Below, in pieces: positions 1 to 12,101 of a stretch of 64,000 bases of DNA. The DNA is taken from the NCBI RefSeq assembly GCF_030704535.1, contig NC_081809.1, positions 1,348,501 to 1,412,500 of the forward strand, read 5' to 3'. The notes below the pieces were generated by a model. It ran no database searches and was not told the origin of the DNA. It saw only the letters and a program-made list of their open reading frames with translations. The first letter of the stretch is position 1, and every line of letters begins with the position of its first letter. The position numbers and the translations under genes are program-made. This DNA comes from Vitis vinifera. Taxonomy: Eukaryota > Streptophyta > Magnoliopsida > Vitales > Vitaceae.

Positions 1-884
1 TTTATTATCCATTAAATTTTATATGAAAATTTTTTATCTTTAGTTATAATAAGAGTAAAAAGATTCAATATCTTTAAAAAAAGAAAAAAAAAAGTTAGAA
101 ATGAATAATACTTAATTGAGAATAAAAAATTTACACTCATTATGTACTTATGTACTTATGTAAGGATTAAGGGTATTTTAGAGATTAATAAAAAATAATA
201 TCCTTCAACTTAATTTTTACATTTTTTTGAATATTGGGCTTAAATGTGTATGATATATGGATTTTTTAATTTTGGTTCAGCCGACCAAAACACAATTCTC
301 CCTAACATTTGCCCATTAAATTATATATATATCGGATATAAAAGATCCTAAGAAAGTTTGTGGGTAAGCTAAGTACTGTTTGGGCACTGAGAAATGTACA
401 CGAGAGTAAGCTGTGCATTAATGCACTGATCACAATATTTTGCAGCCACCGGAAGAGGTTGTGGCCACCAAACAAGTCATTATGATTATGATTTGATATC
501 TTCAGGCCATTTTCAATTTGATGTTCAATTGTTTGACGGTGAAACTTCGGGCCATGGTTTCCATTTATTGATAGTGAAATAGAGCCAATAATTTCTCACC
601 TGAATTAATTGCACACTTGACAATTCTATTTGTTGACCAATTGCATTCAAAAAAATACCGTTGAATAAGTACTTATAATTATGATATCTATTAACTTCTA
701 AAGCGAAGCAGCATCACATAATAAAAGTTGATGAGGCTGATTCTATTGAGTTTATAACGGTTGTTGACAAAGAATTACCTGTATGCATGACTTCAATTCT
801 CCAATCTAGGTATCTTTAGGTGATTTTTTGAATCCTTTTTCTTGGTTTCGGAAGTTATTTTGCTCTTAAATAAGTTATTTTAAA

Positions 885-995
885 GTGTTTGATAGTGATT
901 TTAGAAAATATTTTTAATCTTTTTAATATTTGAAAAATAAAAATTTTCAAATATTAAAAATGATAAAAACATTTTCTAAAATGATAATCAAACAC
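885..995. repeat. Foldback MITE-like element
   Basis: The left arm starts GTGTTTGATAGTGATTTTAG and the right arm is its imperfect reverse complement ending ATAATCAAACAC. The two arms cover almost the whole 111 bp, with only a few bases of loop (around TAAAA) between them, so the RNA or single strand would fold into one long hairpin. No ORF is present and no clear target-site duplication was found. The structure is typical of a small non-autonomous DNA element; the family is not identified. Confidence 0.7.
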
Positions 996-1004
996 ATTAT
1001 AAGA

Positions 1005-1115
1005 GTGAGTTTAGTAATGATTTTAAAAAATGTTTCTACCATTTCTAATACTTAAAAATTTTTGTTAGAAAAATTATAAACACTTTTTAGTTTTTAGAAT
1101 TACTAACAAACACAT
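1005..1115. repeat. Second foldback MITE-like element, diverged
   Basis: A second inverted repeat lies about 10 bp after the first. Its left arm includes TTTAGTAATGATTTTAAAAA and its right arm includes GAATTACTAACAAACACA. The arms are less similar than in the preceding element. It may be an older copy of the same family, because the outer ends share the GTTTRRTARTRATTT character. Confidence 0.5.
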
Positions 1116-1890
1116 TTTAAATGCATTTTAAATATTGTCGTTGTACTCTGAAGCTTGAATCAATTCTTATTATACTATATTGGGGATTATGAAGTCTAAA
1201 ACTTTTTTGATTTATTGAATGATGAATTTGCCCTTGCAATGACGGTATCCAATCATTTTGTGATTCAAAGTTTAATTAGTGAGTGAAAAAAAATGTACAA
1301 TGACAATTGAAAGGGAAATGAGAGCTTTTATCATTATAACATTTTTATTTTTATTTGATTAGTGCATTCTTAAGTATTGGTATGCTTTATAAACATAGAA
1401 ATTGTATTAATCATAAAATCACATTTATATCTTTTTTTTAAATCTATGTATATTTTTATGTGATTGTATTTAATAATATATAGTTGGATTAGAAATTCTA
1501 AAAAATGAAAATTAATTTTAATTTAGAGTATGTTTGATAGTAATTTCAGGAAGTATTTATAATCTTTTTGATGCATGAAAATTTTTATCTTTTAAATATT
1601 AAAAAAACTAAAAAAAATCAGTAAACATTCATATTTATATATGAGCGGTTCAACTTGTTAGATTTTTTGCAACGTAAAACATTTACCACATGGAATCGGT
1701 GGGAGCAACGACTAGGGGACGAGATACGTATGGAACGCGAGGAGGCATTAGTGGCACTAGGTAGATTGTGCTTCGAACTGCCTTTGGCCAAACACACTCT
1801 ATAAGCGCATTGAATAATTTTTCAATAATATTACATACAAAGAAAAAGAAAGGAAGAAAGTGGACCAAAACCAAGTGACGTTTTGCAAAC

Positions 1891-1898
1891 TATAAATA
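1891..1898 (+). promoter_or_regulatory. TATA box of the KASH-protein gene
   Basis: TATAAATA lies 55 bp upstream of the ATG at 1946. This spacing predicts transcription starting near 1920 and a very short leader of about 25 nt. Confidence 0.6.
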
Positions 1899-1945
1899 AA
1901 TTGAATTTTGAAATTCTCCCGCCAGGGACGCGGTAGAGAAGAGAA

Positions 1946-2908
1946 ATGAAGGAGGTTCAAGCTTCGGAGAAGGAACACAAGCGATCTTCGGTGCTCGCAA
2001 ATCGCAGATCCAAGTCAATCTCCGATCAAGCGAAGGAGCCTCAAAAAGTATACAATTCGAAGTCTAAAGGTCTCGTTCATCTCATCCACATTGATCTTAA
2101 ATGTCTTCCTTTTTGCAGATCACGAAAAAGAGCTTGAATGCGGCGTTTGCAGATGTTTCCGAGGATGTATCACAGGAATCGACAAGTGATTCAATTGATT
2201 TTTCGCCGGTTTCAGAGGTTTTTGATGGAAATCGGCATAGAGAATCCATAGAGGTGAGATTTTTAGAAGCACCGTTCTTGAGTTTGGAAGCAAAATAAAT
2301 GCTTTGATTTTTGCTTCAAAAGGCTCGTTCAAAATTGCGCATGTATTTTTATTGTTTTTCCGGGATAAAAATTAAGTGATCTTGTGGTTCTTGGAACTGT
2401 TGGCCAAACAGCACTGAGGTTCTTCATCAATTCGGTTGTTGGATTTCTGGTTCTGTTTCAGAGTGTCAAGGTGTTGAATCCTGCTCTATCGACCTCGTCC
2501 GAAACATCCGCGCTGTTTGATATCGCTCCATCATCAAAGATCTCAACCAAAAAGAATGAATTAGAAAATGTTTTAGTGGAGTCCTACGGAATGGCGGGAT
2601 CGGACGGTTTGAAGATTGAATCCTTGGAAGCAGAGATCGTGGTGGAACTTCTCACACAAGCACGAGCGCAGGTTTTGAATTCATCTGATACAGATATTCG
2701 ATCCAAGAGGCTTTTGGATACATTGATCAAGATCATTATAGATGAAACATATCTCTTGCCTGGACAAACAGATCAGTTCCCTGGAGTCGTGTTCGCAAGA
2801 ACTCGCCTTTTGATGGTGTGTTTCTTGCTGTGGATCCTCACAATATCAGTGGTTTCCTTCATTCGATCAGGTGCTCAGGGCTCTATTTATGAACCTCCAC
2901 CAACCTGA
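1946..2908 (+). CDS. KASH-type nuclear-envelope protein, SINE3/SINE4-like
   Basis: Three exons: 1946-2047, 2119-2253 and 2462-2908, both introns GT-AG and phase 0, giving 227 residues. The second acceptor follows a good pyrimidine tract (TTCTGGTTCTGTTTCAG). The N-terminal third is basic, Ser-rich and probably disordered. Residues about 130-175 are predicted helical (LEAEIVVELLTQARAQVL is the core). A single hydrophobic segment spans about 195-213, followed by a 14-residue tail that ends YEPPPT. One C-terminal membrane anchor plus a short lumenal tail ending in a proline-rich XXPT is the signature of KASH proteins, which bind SUN proteins across the nuclear envelope. Small plant KASH proteins of this layout are SINE3 and SINE4. 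The cargo at the cytoplasmic side is not predictable. The next gene downstream is an AIF-type bHLH, the same neighbour that Arabidopsis SINE3 has (from memory), which favours SINE3. Confidence 0.75.
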
Positions 2909-4315
2909 AATGTTTGGCGTGAGACCTTCATCCTCTGATCACTCATGACCGGTATGACATTTTTTGTTTTTAGATATAGTAGGCTTATTCCTTGCTCGTT
3001 CATGAGGTGCTGTTGAATATTCAATGATTTGATAGTGGTCCTGCTAGAGCAATAATTGGCAATTGCATAATCCTGCATTGAGTAGATACATGAATCAAAT
3101 CAATTGAGTACAATTTAACAGAATTAAGTAGCTGAATGACATTATATTTTCATCTTAAAAGTTTTGAGGATCAGTTTATTAGTGACAATTATATTTTCAT
3201 ATCTTGTTAAGAGTTTCTGGACTTGATAGAGAAAGGAATCATGTTTCTCACACAGACAATGACAATTGAACAAAAATAGGTGCATGGTGCTTTATCCACA
3301 GCCTTCTTGAGATGATTTTGTTCTACCCATATTCAATAAAAATCTGAAGAAAAACAATATATGTTAATCACTCTGATTGGCTTTATTCCCACAAGCTTTA
3401 GTAGTTGAGAGAACACCTGCATATGGGCTAAATCTTTGGGTGGTTAGATTGTAAAAATAAAACATTATATTACACTGTTGTGCATACAAAAAAAGTATAG
3501 TACACATTCACGCAAAAGGGAAGCAAAATTAACAGCAGGCCTTTAATGGTTGGTTATTTACACTGTTAGTGTCCGTGTTAAGCCTTTCTGCTTTTCCAAG
3601 TTAAAATTCATTTTTGTTCTTAAAAGATCTAATGTATTTATGTCATTATAACAAATTTGTAGATCATGGACTTAAATTGGATTAGAAATAGAAAATATTT
3701 AGTCAAGTTATTAGGTCTGGCTAAGTCTTAGCTACTTTGTTGGTTTTGCCATATATATGATCTGCCTTCCTATTGGTTTTGCCATAAATATGCTCTGCCT
3801 TAACAGTTGTGAACTTGCACATGAGTTTGGCCCAGTTTTCTTTAGAATATTTCATAATTTATTGGAGTGGTACAAATTTTTGCCGTTATCTATTACGAAG
3901 TCCCTGGAAGCCCATCCTTTTGTAACTCAATTGATTTAACCTTATCCTTGCTGCTCCAACTATGTGCCGTCCTTCAATCTCAGCTTACCAATCTGATCGC
4001 TTCCCTTGTCCCTTTAGTTATTACTGAGCCATTAAAGTTAAGTTCACATGGGGCCTTAAAACTTTGAATGTTCCAAGGAAACAGTATCACATCAGTTTTG
4101 TTTTGGTAGTACATTGAAGGCAAAAGCCACGTTCTAGGATGGAATAACTAGGAAACAAATTTAAGATGATTCCAAAACAGTGAATGATACAACTCTTAAT
4201 CAGTAATCAAGATCATCTCTTCAATCCTCATTATGATCCTCCACTACTCTCCAAAATAGTTTATAATCATGTCAAATTATGCGTAAAATACATTTTTGCG
4301 ACTTCATCCACAGGA

Positions 4316-4689
4316 GATGAAGTCAACCTGAGGTCCTGTCTCCACCTGACATTGTAGTCCCAACTCAGCTCTACATTCTTTATCTCAACCATTTCGGGCC
4401 TGTTACATAAAATGCTAGTTTTTTATTCTGTTTGGATTCAGGGTTTCAACTAAATCATTCACTGCATAATTTTCTCTGGACATCAGTCCATGTTCCTCGG
4501 GATAAAGTCAGCCTAAGGGCATGTCTCCACCTGACATTGTATTCTCAACAAAGCTTTTCAGACCTTATCTCAACCATATGCGGCCTGTTACCTAAAATGT
4601 CCTTACTCTATTCTGTTTGGAGTCAAGTTCTCGATTAAATCATGACAGGTCACCACATTATTTTCCCAGGACATCCCACGTTCCTCCGG
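4316..4689. repeat. Diverged tandem duplication, 185-bp unit, two copies
   Basis: Copy one (4316-4500) and copy two (4501-4689) share ordered blocks: GTCTCCACCTGACATTGTA, TTATCTCAACCAT, GGCCTGTTAC, TTCTGTTTGGA and CCTCSGG. Alignment by eye is good across the whole unit, but with many substitutions and small gaps, so the duplication is old. Neither copy has an open frame. The source sequence is not identified; it could be part of a decayed transposon. Confidence 0.65.
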
Positions 4690-6409
4690 GTCCAGAGATC
4701 ATCCCTGATGAGTTGGGCTCGAAATAGATTCATCCTCAATAAGTGTGGACTGTTCTGGGCCCAAGTTGAGAGCCCACGTTTACACATAGTTCCAATTAAA
4801 CTCTTGGGTCGGTGAGTCTCTGACATGGATGACTACATCCACCCGTTCTAAGCGACATTTATCACTTCAACTAATGCTTACATTTACTACTAATGCTTAC
4901 AAGTAAATGACGCAAGTCCTGCACAAATTTGGTTTGCCACAGTAGACCTAGCTAGACATCTCACCTCACTGAGGCACATATTCATAGTTTGAAACACCAC
5001 CGAACCATATAACTGCCAGCCGAGTTTCGGGTCGGGTGAGGTTCTTTTCCATATCGTGCTAATTGGAACAGGGAAAGTTGACAAAGGCATGTTACCCCTC
5101 TCTCATTTGTCCATAACAGATTGGATTGTTCTAGTCTGTTATAAGTTGGCAGTATTAATGTTGTTTATTGTGGTTGAGGAATGCCTTAACTCCCCAAACG
5201 CTAAACAACATGAGGATAACATAGATTAAAGCCATGTTTAAAAAAATTTGGAAACAGTAGAGTTATGTATAATTCATACATACAATAAAAAAAATGCTTT
5301 CAAAATCATACATTAACTATAATTTAGAGTTATAACATTAGAATACTTGTCTTGAACATGCCCACTTCCTACAAATTTGTGAGCATAAAGACTGTCAAGT
5401 CCTCTGTTCTGCTGATGGCATTTGGAAGTTATGTAATTGTTTTCCTAATAGTCTGTCTGGCCAGATCTTAAAATAGAAACTTGTGCCTGTAAGGAATTTA
5501 GTTCTCTGAATTAAAAAAAAAAAATATAGAGTTCACAATTTGTATGGTCTGAAATAGCTCTAGGAGGAAAGCCAAGTTGATAGGGAGAGATAGAAACAAG
5601 ACACGAGGCAGAAAATATCTTCAAACAGATTACTGATATATTATATATCAATACTAAGAGTCGGCAGCTAATGCAATCCCAAAACCCCAAATTGATGATT
5701 GCTATTGTGACAGAAAAAAAAAAATCTTAGTGGTAGTATGAATCAACCATGACATATGGAACAAAATAGAAGTAAAAACCAGTCAAACTGAAGCAGTCAA
5801 AAAAACATGTACTGCAAAAGAATCCAAAGAATGATTTCTTAACATAGATCCATGCTAGAGAGTAATGCATCACGACAGCTTCAAGGAGGTTTTTCAAATG
5901 TATAATCAGGACTCTTTAAAAGCTTTAAGCTGCCTTATCGATTGGTTGTATCTCTCAAGTTAAATTAAGTGGTTTTCCATTATGATAGGCCACCAACCTA
6001 GGCATCATCACACATGCTCTTTTATGGAAGTAGTTAGATACTTGCAAGGGATGAGTAAGATTTGGAATGGACTAGGACACCAAACAAAACATTATAGGCT
6101 CTTTTTCCTGGAAGTGGTTATAAGATGGGACACATAAAAATCCAATTTGACAATAAAATATAACATTAGCAGGTCAATAAGGGAAGGGATAAAACCCATT
6201 AGTAAGAAGCATACTTTATATAAAAATTTTTATATTTTATATGTTTGGAGTAAATCCCTCTTTCTGACTGACAGATAACTTTGGAAAGTGATTTCATTCA
6301 AAGCATCCTACTGTTGTTGGGCCACATAGAGTTAGCGCTGTACTTAAAGTAATGATTTGGTGTAATCCACAAAAATTAATAAGTTTATGAATAAGTAAAA
6401 ATTTCAGAG

Positions 6410-6427
6410 AGAGAGAGAGAGAGAGAG
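6410..6427. repeat. GA microsatellite
   Basis: About nine GA units in a non-coding spacer. Confidence 0.8.
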
Positions 6428-9400
6428 CTGTGCATGAAAGCAATGGATTGCTGTAATCCACAAAGGAATCAAGTTTATGGATGTGGGTTTGTGACACAAT
6501 CATCCCATGTGAACTTTCCATTAATAAGTTCCTTTATGCCAATTTTTGCTGTAGTCTGTGTCACTTTTCAGGTCAAATGAGTATGAGGGTAATTCTATAT
6601 TTCTCCATAGCATTTGAAGGCACAGCTCATCCATGTAACTTTTCAAGACTTTTACTTAACTAAACCTTGTTCTCCCTCTGTCTTTCCTTTTTCCTTTTCC
6701 TTTTTTTCTTTCTTGTATGTGCGTCTGTGTTTATTATAGTCACTGAAATATAATCATTAAAAGAACTGAAATTGCATTACTTTCATAGTAATTGACATGA
6801 AAAGCTTGCTATGAAAGCATATTTATTTTATATGTACTTTGTAGTCAATTAATTGCGGCCATACCCTCTATGCTCTGCAGTTACTAAGTGATGTTCAGCT
6901 GTGATTGCTTTCATTTATGATGTCTGTTGCTTTCATTGTTGCCAGGAACTCGTAAGGAAAACTCAATTGCTAGATAATATAGGCTATTAGCAGATGTAGA
7001 GTGTGGTTAGAGGCATTTACAGCTAGGCAAATACTAAAAAGAAATATCTGCTTTTAGTCTTACTAGATGGATACAAAGCTCAGAATTTGTCAACAAGATT
7101 AGATCTTTTTGAAACATCATAAACTGGTGTTTCAAAATCTAGTTGAATTCTTTTAGAACATTGCTTTTAGATAAAAAGGGTAACTTTATAAGATACTGAT
7201 AATAATTACTACAACTACCATAATAAAGATCCTTTCATGTTGATGAATTGAATAACCTTCAATCATCAGCCCACATGCAATCCCAAGTATGTACTGTTGA
7301 TTTGTTTAATGCTCTTTCTCCTTCTTTTTGGTGCTCACTGTTGAATGGTGTCTCACACAACGGAGGCAACAGCTCTGCCACCATCATAATGCCCGTAGTC
7401 TTTGTAGTTTTCCCAAAAATTCTCTGGGGTTAATTTCTTAGTACAATGTCCCAATAGCCCCATTACAAATACACATGCTCCTACCATGTTTTTTCTCAGA
7501 TTCAACTATTAGGTTCATGATTGTAGAGAATTTTTTTGCATATTTTTACTCAGCTAGGATGGCAGCTTGATGACTTCCAGCAAGTACGCAACTTCTTTGT
7601 ATAACTAGTTGAAAATTTCAGCTAATTTGTTGCCCCCTTGGGTGTGAGTTTGATAATGGTTAAAGATGTTTTATAAATGACTTTTTTTAGTTTATATCTA
7701 AATACTAAGTAATGTTTCTAATAAAAACATTATTAATAAAAATGTTATAGGTGAAGAATTACTCGACTCTTAGTACAATAATATTTATATATTAATTCTT
7801 GCAATAATCAGGTCAATTATGTTGACTAAGGCATGAATGGGATTGAATATAATAAGTATACTTCTCTTTATAGGTAATCATCCTAATAATTAGGCCTCCA
7901 TATGGATCAAGAAAACTATCTTTTTCTTTGTTTTTTTTCTTTTTTTTCTTTTCAGTATCTTCTCCTCCTGCTTTCTTTCCTTCGAAGATCCAAGCCGAGC
8001 ATACATCAAATTACAAAATGATTAAAATACAAGCAAATGGAGGTCGGATGGGTGGGAAATAGGGAACATAGTGCAGGAAATTAGGGGCACAAGAGTCCAG
8101 AAGGCTCACAGTTGCAAGAAAAACAAAAACAAAACAAAGCCCAAGATAGAAAAAGTGGCAGAGAAACAACCACATGCGTTTCCTTTGTGCATCATCGCCA
8201 CCACAATAATCATTGCACGGATCCAAAACAAAAAAAAATTATCAAGGTCCCACATTCCCTCCTCGATCAATTAGTGGGTGCCAACACCACATCCATCCAA
8301 TTACATTCTGCCACCTCATCATCAAACTCTGATTCTTTTATTCACGGATTTTTTTAATCATTTTCTCCACATCCTAAAAAGGCCTACTGTTCCCAATCCA
8401 GCCCATCTTTTGTTTGATTAAAATCCTTCCAAGTTCCTTATACAGATTAAAAGGCAAAGAACAAAAATTAGGTATAAATTCAAGAGTATTCATCATGAAA
8501 AATTTTAGAGAGGATTGTTAAAAAAAAAAAAAACTACATCACTCTATTTATTCTTTGAAAATTCTGAGATAAATTAGATGATATAAAACTATTTTCAAAA
8601 TCTCATATGGTATACTTTACAGTACTTGCAGAGGATCCAACATGATTTGCAGGTCTCTACTGTTTTGAAAGTGACAAAATGGTCTCAAGGGTTGGCTTTG
8701 ATCTTAGCCATTTCACAGAGCTGCCTTCCATCTCCTCTACTTGTGATCATTTTTTGTATCATTGTCCTTTCAAAAAGAAAAAAACAAAAATAAAATAAAA
8801 TAAAATAAAAAGAAAAAGAAGCTCAATCCATGTGCTCTACATTTTCATGGAAAAAGTTTTAGTGAGCCACCATAATTTCTTTTTTTTTTTTCTCCACTGC
8901 CATTAGTTCTTCTCTTCTATAATTCTATTGTCTTCCCTTTTAAAGATTCCTTCTAATTTTTTCCCCTAAAAAATAGTATAATTAAATGTACCTTTCGGTA
9001 TACTTGCTTTGTTTTTTCCTTTTAAAAATCATAAAGTTTTATTTCAAAGTAGAACACCTTCATGTTATATAACTTTAAAAGTTACTTTAATTTTTTTTAA
9101 AAAAAATTTAGATAATAAATTTTTTTCATACCTTAATATTTTTCAATGATTTTTTTTAATATAAGCATCTAATAGTTATTATTATTTTCTAATTTTAAAA
9201 ATGAAAAATGAGAAATGTATCCAAAGAAACATTTATACTACTTTGCCTTTTGTTTTCTATAAATAGAGAAATAGTAAAAAAAATTATTTCTTACATCAAA
9301 AATGTTGCTTTACAATCTATTCTTAAAAATTATTTTCAAAAAATTATAAATTTGAGGTAGAACAAGTTTTAGAGGCTTACATTAACGGGTAATGATATTT

Positions 9401-9955
9401 AAAATTTATTTTAAAAAAAATTGAGGTATTAAAAAAATTATTACTTTACAGTTCGATATTTTTAAAAATAGGGTAATTTTATGCATCTTGTATAAGAGTT
9501 GTTATTTTTTATATACAAATTTTATTTTAAAATTTAAAAAATAGAAATTATTGAGAACTGTTTTTTAGAATAATTTTCTATTATTTATAATAAAAAAAAT
9601 ATAAAAACATGTTTAACAATCAAAACTCGTTTTTTGTTTTTAAGAATAAAAAATAAAATATTTTCAAAAAAACACATTTTAACTGTTTTATATTGTTTGT
9701 ATTTGTTTTAAAAAATAATTATATAAATATGTAAAATAATTAAAAATAAAATACTAATTTTAGGTTTTTTAAAATAGGCTTTTGTTGTTAAAAAATCAAA
9801 CTCAACATCCTGAATTATTTTTCAAAACAGTCAACCAGGTCAGCGGGGATTGTGAATTAATTTGTGAAGTACAATTTGCTTTTGTGATAGGCCTTGGTTG
9901 TGGACAGTGTAATCCTTGTCAACAACACAAGGCAAAAAATGGCAACAAAATTCTA

Positions 9956-9958
<3 letters not shown>

Positions 9959-10009
<51 letters not shown>
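9959..10009. repeat. AT microsatellite, about 25 units
   Basis: An uninterrupted AT run of about 51 bp in AT-rich spacer. It is probably polymorphic in length. Confidence 0.9.
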
Positions 10010-10014
<5 letters not shown>

Positions 10015-11067
10015 CTACAAAATGAACACAAAAAAACTATACAGAATTTTTTTTTTTATTCAATAAAAACTGCTATTAATAGAATATTTTTTTAAAAAAA
10101 TTGATAACATTAAAAAAAACGCTCTTAAATAAAAATTTTAAGAATAATTATAAATTATTTTTAAAATAAAATTATGTTTGTCAAGTCAAATAAAACAAGT
10201 TTTTCTCAGTCATCATCGATCATGAAGGTATTATACATATATGCTTATATACAATATAAAAACTTTTAAGATATTCTCTATACTAAATTTTCTATATTTT
10301 AAATTATTCATTAAAATATCATATAAAAATATCTCAAATATTTAATATAAAAATACCTCAAATTTATTATAAAAATAAATCATTTTTAAAATAAATTATC
10401 TAAAATGATATTCAATAAAAAAAAATTTGAAAACATATTTGTAAAATTTTCTTTAAAAAAAAATTATATCTAAAAATAATTTTTCATTCAATGCATGATC
10501 ACTTATATTTAGACATGAGGAGTTAATAAACACCAAAGCTCCAACAGCAAAAAGCAGAAGCACGGGTGATTAGGCTAGCAGTTGCCAGCTGGTGGGTAGT
10601 ACAGTAAATGGGTGTTACGTTGGGTAAAAGATACCGTCTTAGAAATACAGGAAGGGCAATACCGTCACCGCAGATAATACGTTAAAGAAACGGAGTAGGG
10701 AGTGAGTCACAGAGCATGAAGAAAAGCGCATATAATCGGAAGGGAAGTGGAGAGAGCTAAAGAGGTAATTACATTAAGGTTTAAATATATGTGATTAAGG
10801 GGCCGACGCGTGGTGTCTTGTGATTCGATCCCTTTAAAGCTCCCAATTCACCACCTCTCCCTTTCATTCACTCTGCCTCGCTTTGTCTCTCCCCACACCC
10901 CCCGGCTCCCTCTCTCTCTCTGGCTTTGAGGCATCAACACCATTACCTACCCAACCCCACCCAATTCTCTCGCTTTTTTTTCTTCTCTCAATTTCGTTTC
11001 TTAGGTTTTCTTCAAATCAATCCAGCGCAGGAGGAGTTTCCGGCGAGTGTCATCTCTCATTTCTAAG

Positions 11068-11319
11068 GTCAGATTCTAAAAAGAGAAAAAAAAAATCGGT
11101 GGTTGGAAGAACTGTAGATATGAGAATTCGATTTTGGTGTTTGGTGATTTTATGTTTGATTGTTTGATTATTGATTGATATGAGAATCACGCGGTTGATG
11201 ATTTTTGGATTGTTGATTTGAAATTGGAGGCTTTGTGTGTAATTTTTCATGTTTTTTTTTTAAAAAATCTTTTTGAGTGAAGCGTATTCCCGTGAATCTG
11301 AATCTCTGGTGATGTACAG
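11068..11319 (+). other. Probable intron in the 5' leader of the AIF-like bHLH gene
   Basis: The donor TCTAAG|GTCAGA at 11068 and the acceptor GATGTACAG|GTGTTG ending at 11319 would remove 252 bp from the leader. Upstream, 10850-10990 is pyrimidine-rich (CT runs), typical of a plant 5' UTR, and it follows a weak TATA-like TTTAAAG near 10832. The interval is T-rich and has no useful ORF. Inferred from sequence only; the leader could also be transcribed without splicing. Confidence 0.4.
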
Positions 11320-11441
11320 GTGTTGGTGTATCATCCGCTGCTTCGTGGTGTCGGGGAGAGTGTGCGCGCTGTCTGATTCTGAAACCTGAATCTGTTGAGA
11401 TTTGAGAATTACGGAAGAATATCTTTGAGGCGAGGGATTGG

Positions 11442-12101
11442 ATGGCGTCATCGGTGATCTCGAATCCCGTAACAAACTCCGACAGATCACGCGAGTCGTC
11501 CAAAAGGAAAAAGAAGAAGAAAAATCAAATCCAGAGCCAAGTCAGAGATCAGCAAAATCAGAACCACACAAAATGGAAGAGCCAAGTCCAGCAACAGCTT
11601 TACTCCTCCAAGCTTCTCCAAGCTCTGCGACAAGTTCGCCTCGGTTCTTCCAACGAGACGCCGCGCCGCGGCCGAGCCGTCCGCGAAGCCGCCGATCGAG
11701 CTCTTGCCGTCGCCGCTAAGGGCAGAACCAGGTGGAGCCGCGCCATCCTGACAAACCGGCTGAAGCTCAAGTTCATGAAACACAAGAGGCAGAGAGTGAC
11801 GGTGACCGGACAGAATCGGTCGAAGAAGCCCAAAGTGAGTATTCTACGTCTGAAAGGGAAGAATTTGCCGGCTGTGCAACGGAAAGTTCGCGTTCTTGGC
11901 CGTTTAGTGCCCGGATGCCGGAAACTTCCATTGCCGGATATTCTGGAAGAAGCCACTGATTACATAGCTGCCTTGGAGATGCAGGTCAGAGCCATGACCG
12001 CTCTCACTGAACTCCTCTCCGGCGCCGGCGCCGGCGCCAGCACCACCTCCAGTAATTCGCCGGCCGACACTCTCGGCTCGAGCCGGCCTCCGACGAGCTA
12101 A
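11442..12101 (+). CDS. Atypical bHLH transcription regulator, AIF group (bHLH147/148/149/150-like)
   Basis: Single-exon ORF of 219 residues. The N-terminus is basic with a Lys run (residues 21-27). A conserved block at about 54-110 ([13 protein letters not shown], then [20 protein letters not shown], then RWSRAIL) is diagnostic of the AIF clade. The helix-loop-helix lies at about 145-192 ([14 protein letters not shown], then [18 protein letters not shown]). The basic region lacks the His-Glu-Arg set that reads E-boxes, so this protein should act through partners rather than by classical E-box binding. In Arabidopsis, AIF proteins interact with HLH factors such as ATBS1 and dampen brassinosteroid-linked growth. 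The C-terminus is a low-complexity Gly/Ala/Ser tail. The ATG at 11442 is the first in the frame. Which AIF paralogue it matches best cannot be settled by eye; the neighbouring SINE-like gene favours bHLH148/AIF2. Confidence 0.85.
   Translation: MASSVISNPVTNSDRSRESSKRKKKKKNQIQSQVRDQQNQNHTKWKSQVQQQLYSSKLLQALRQVRLGSSNETPRRGRAVREAADRALAVAAKGRTRWSRAILTNRLKLKFMKHKRQRVTVTGQNRSKKPKVSILRLKGKNLPAVQRKVRVLGRLVPGCRKLPLPDILEEATDYIAALEMQVRAMTALTELLSGAGAGASTTSSNSPADTLGSSRPPTS

Larger units (their letters stand above)
1..1890. other. AT-rich spacer upstream of the KASH-protein gene
   Basis: I see no gene in this stretch. It is AT-rich and holds at least two short foldback repeats (885-995 and 1005-1115). A further single arm near 1526-1620 begins with the same TGTTTGATAGT-type sequence, so the region appears to be a landing zone for small non-autonomous elements. 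The only ORF, about 63 codons on the minus strand near 1683-1874, has no recognisable motif. The last 60 bp before position 1946 act as the promoter of the next gene. Confidence 0.6.
2909..10831. other. Intergenic spacer, about 8 kb
   Basis: The 3' end of the KASH gene lies in the first few hundred bases. After that I recognise no coding region. ORFs are short, lack motifs and do not chain through splice sites. The stretch holds a diverged 185-bp tandem duplication (4316-4689), a GA run (6410-6427), an AT microsatellite (9959-10009) and very AT-rich DNA from about 9000 to 10500. The last 300 bp are less AT-rich and probably form the promoter of the bHLH gene at 11442. Confidence 0.55.

Noticed and set aside
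11168-11956. Several long minus-strand ORFs opposite the AIF-like bHLH
   Set aside because: They are antisense shadows in a GC-rich exon; the plus frame alone has a recognised domain.
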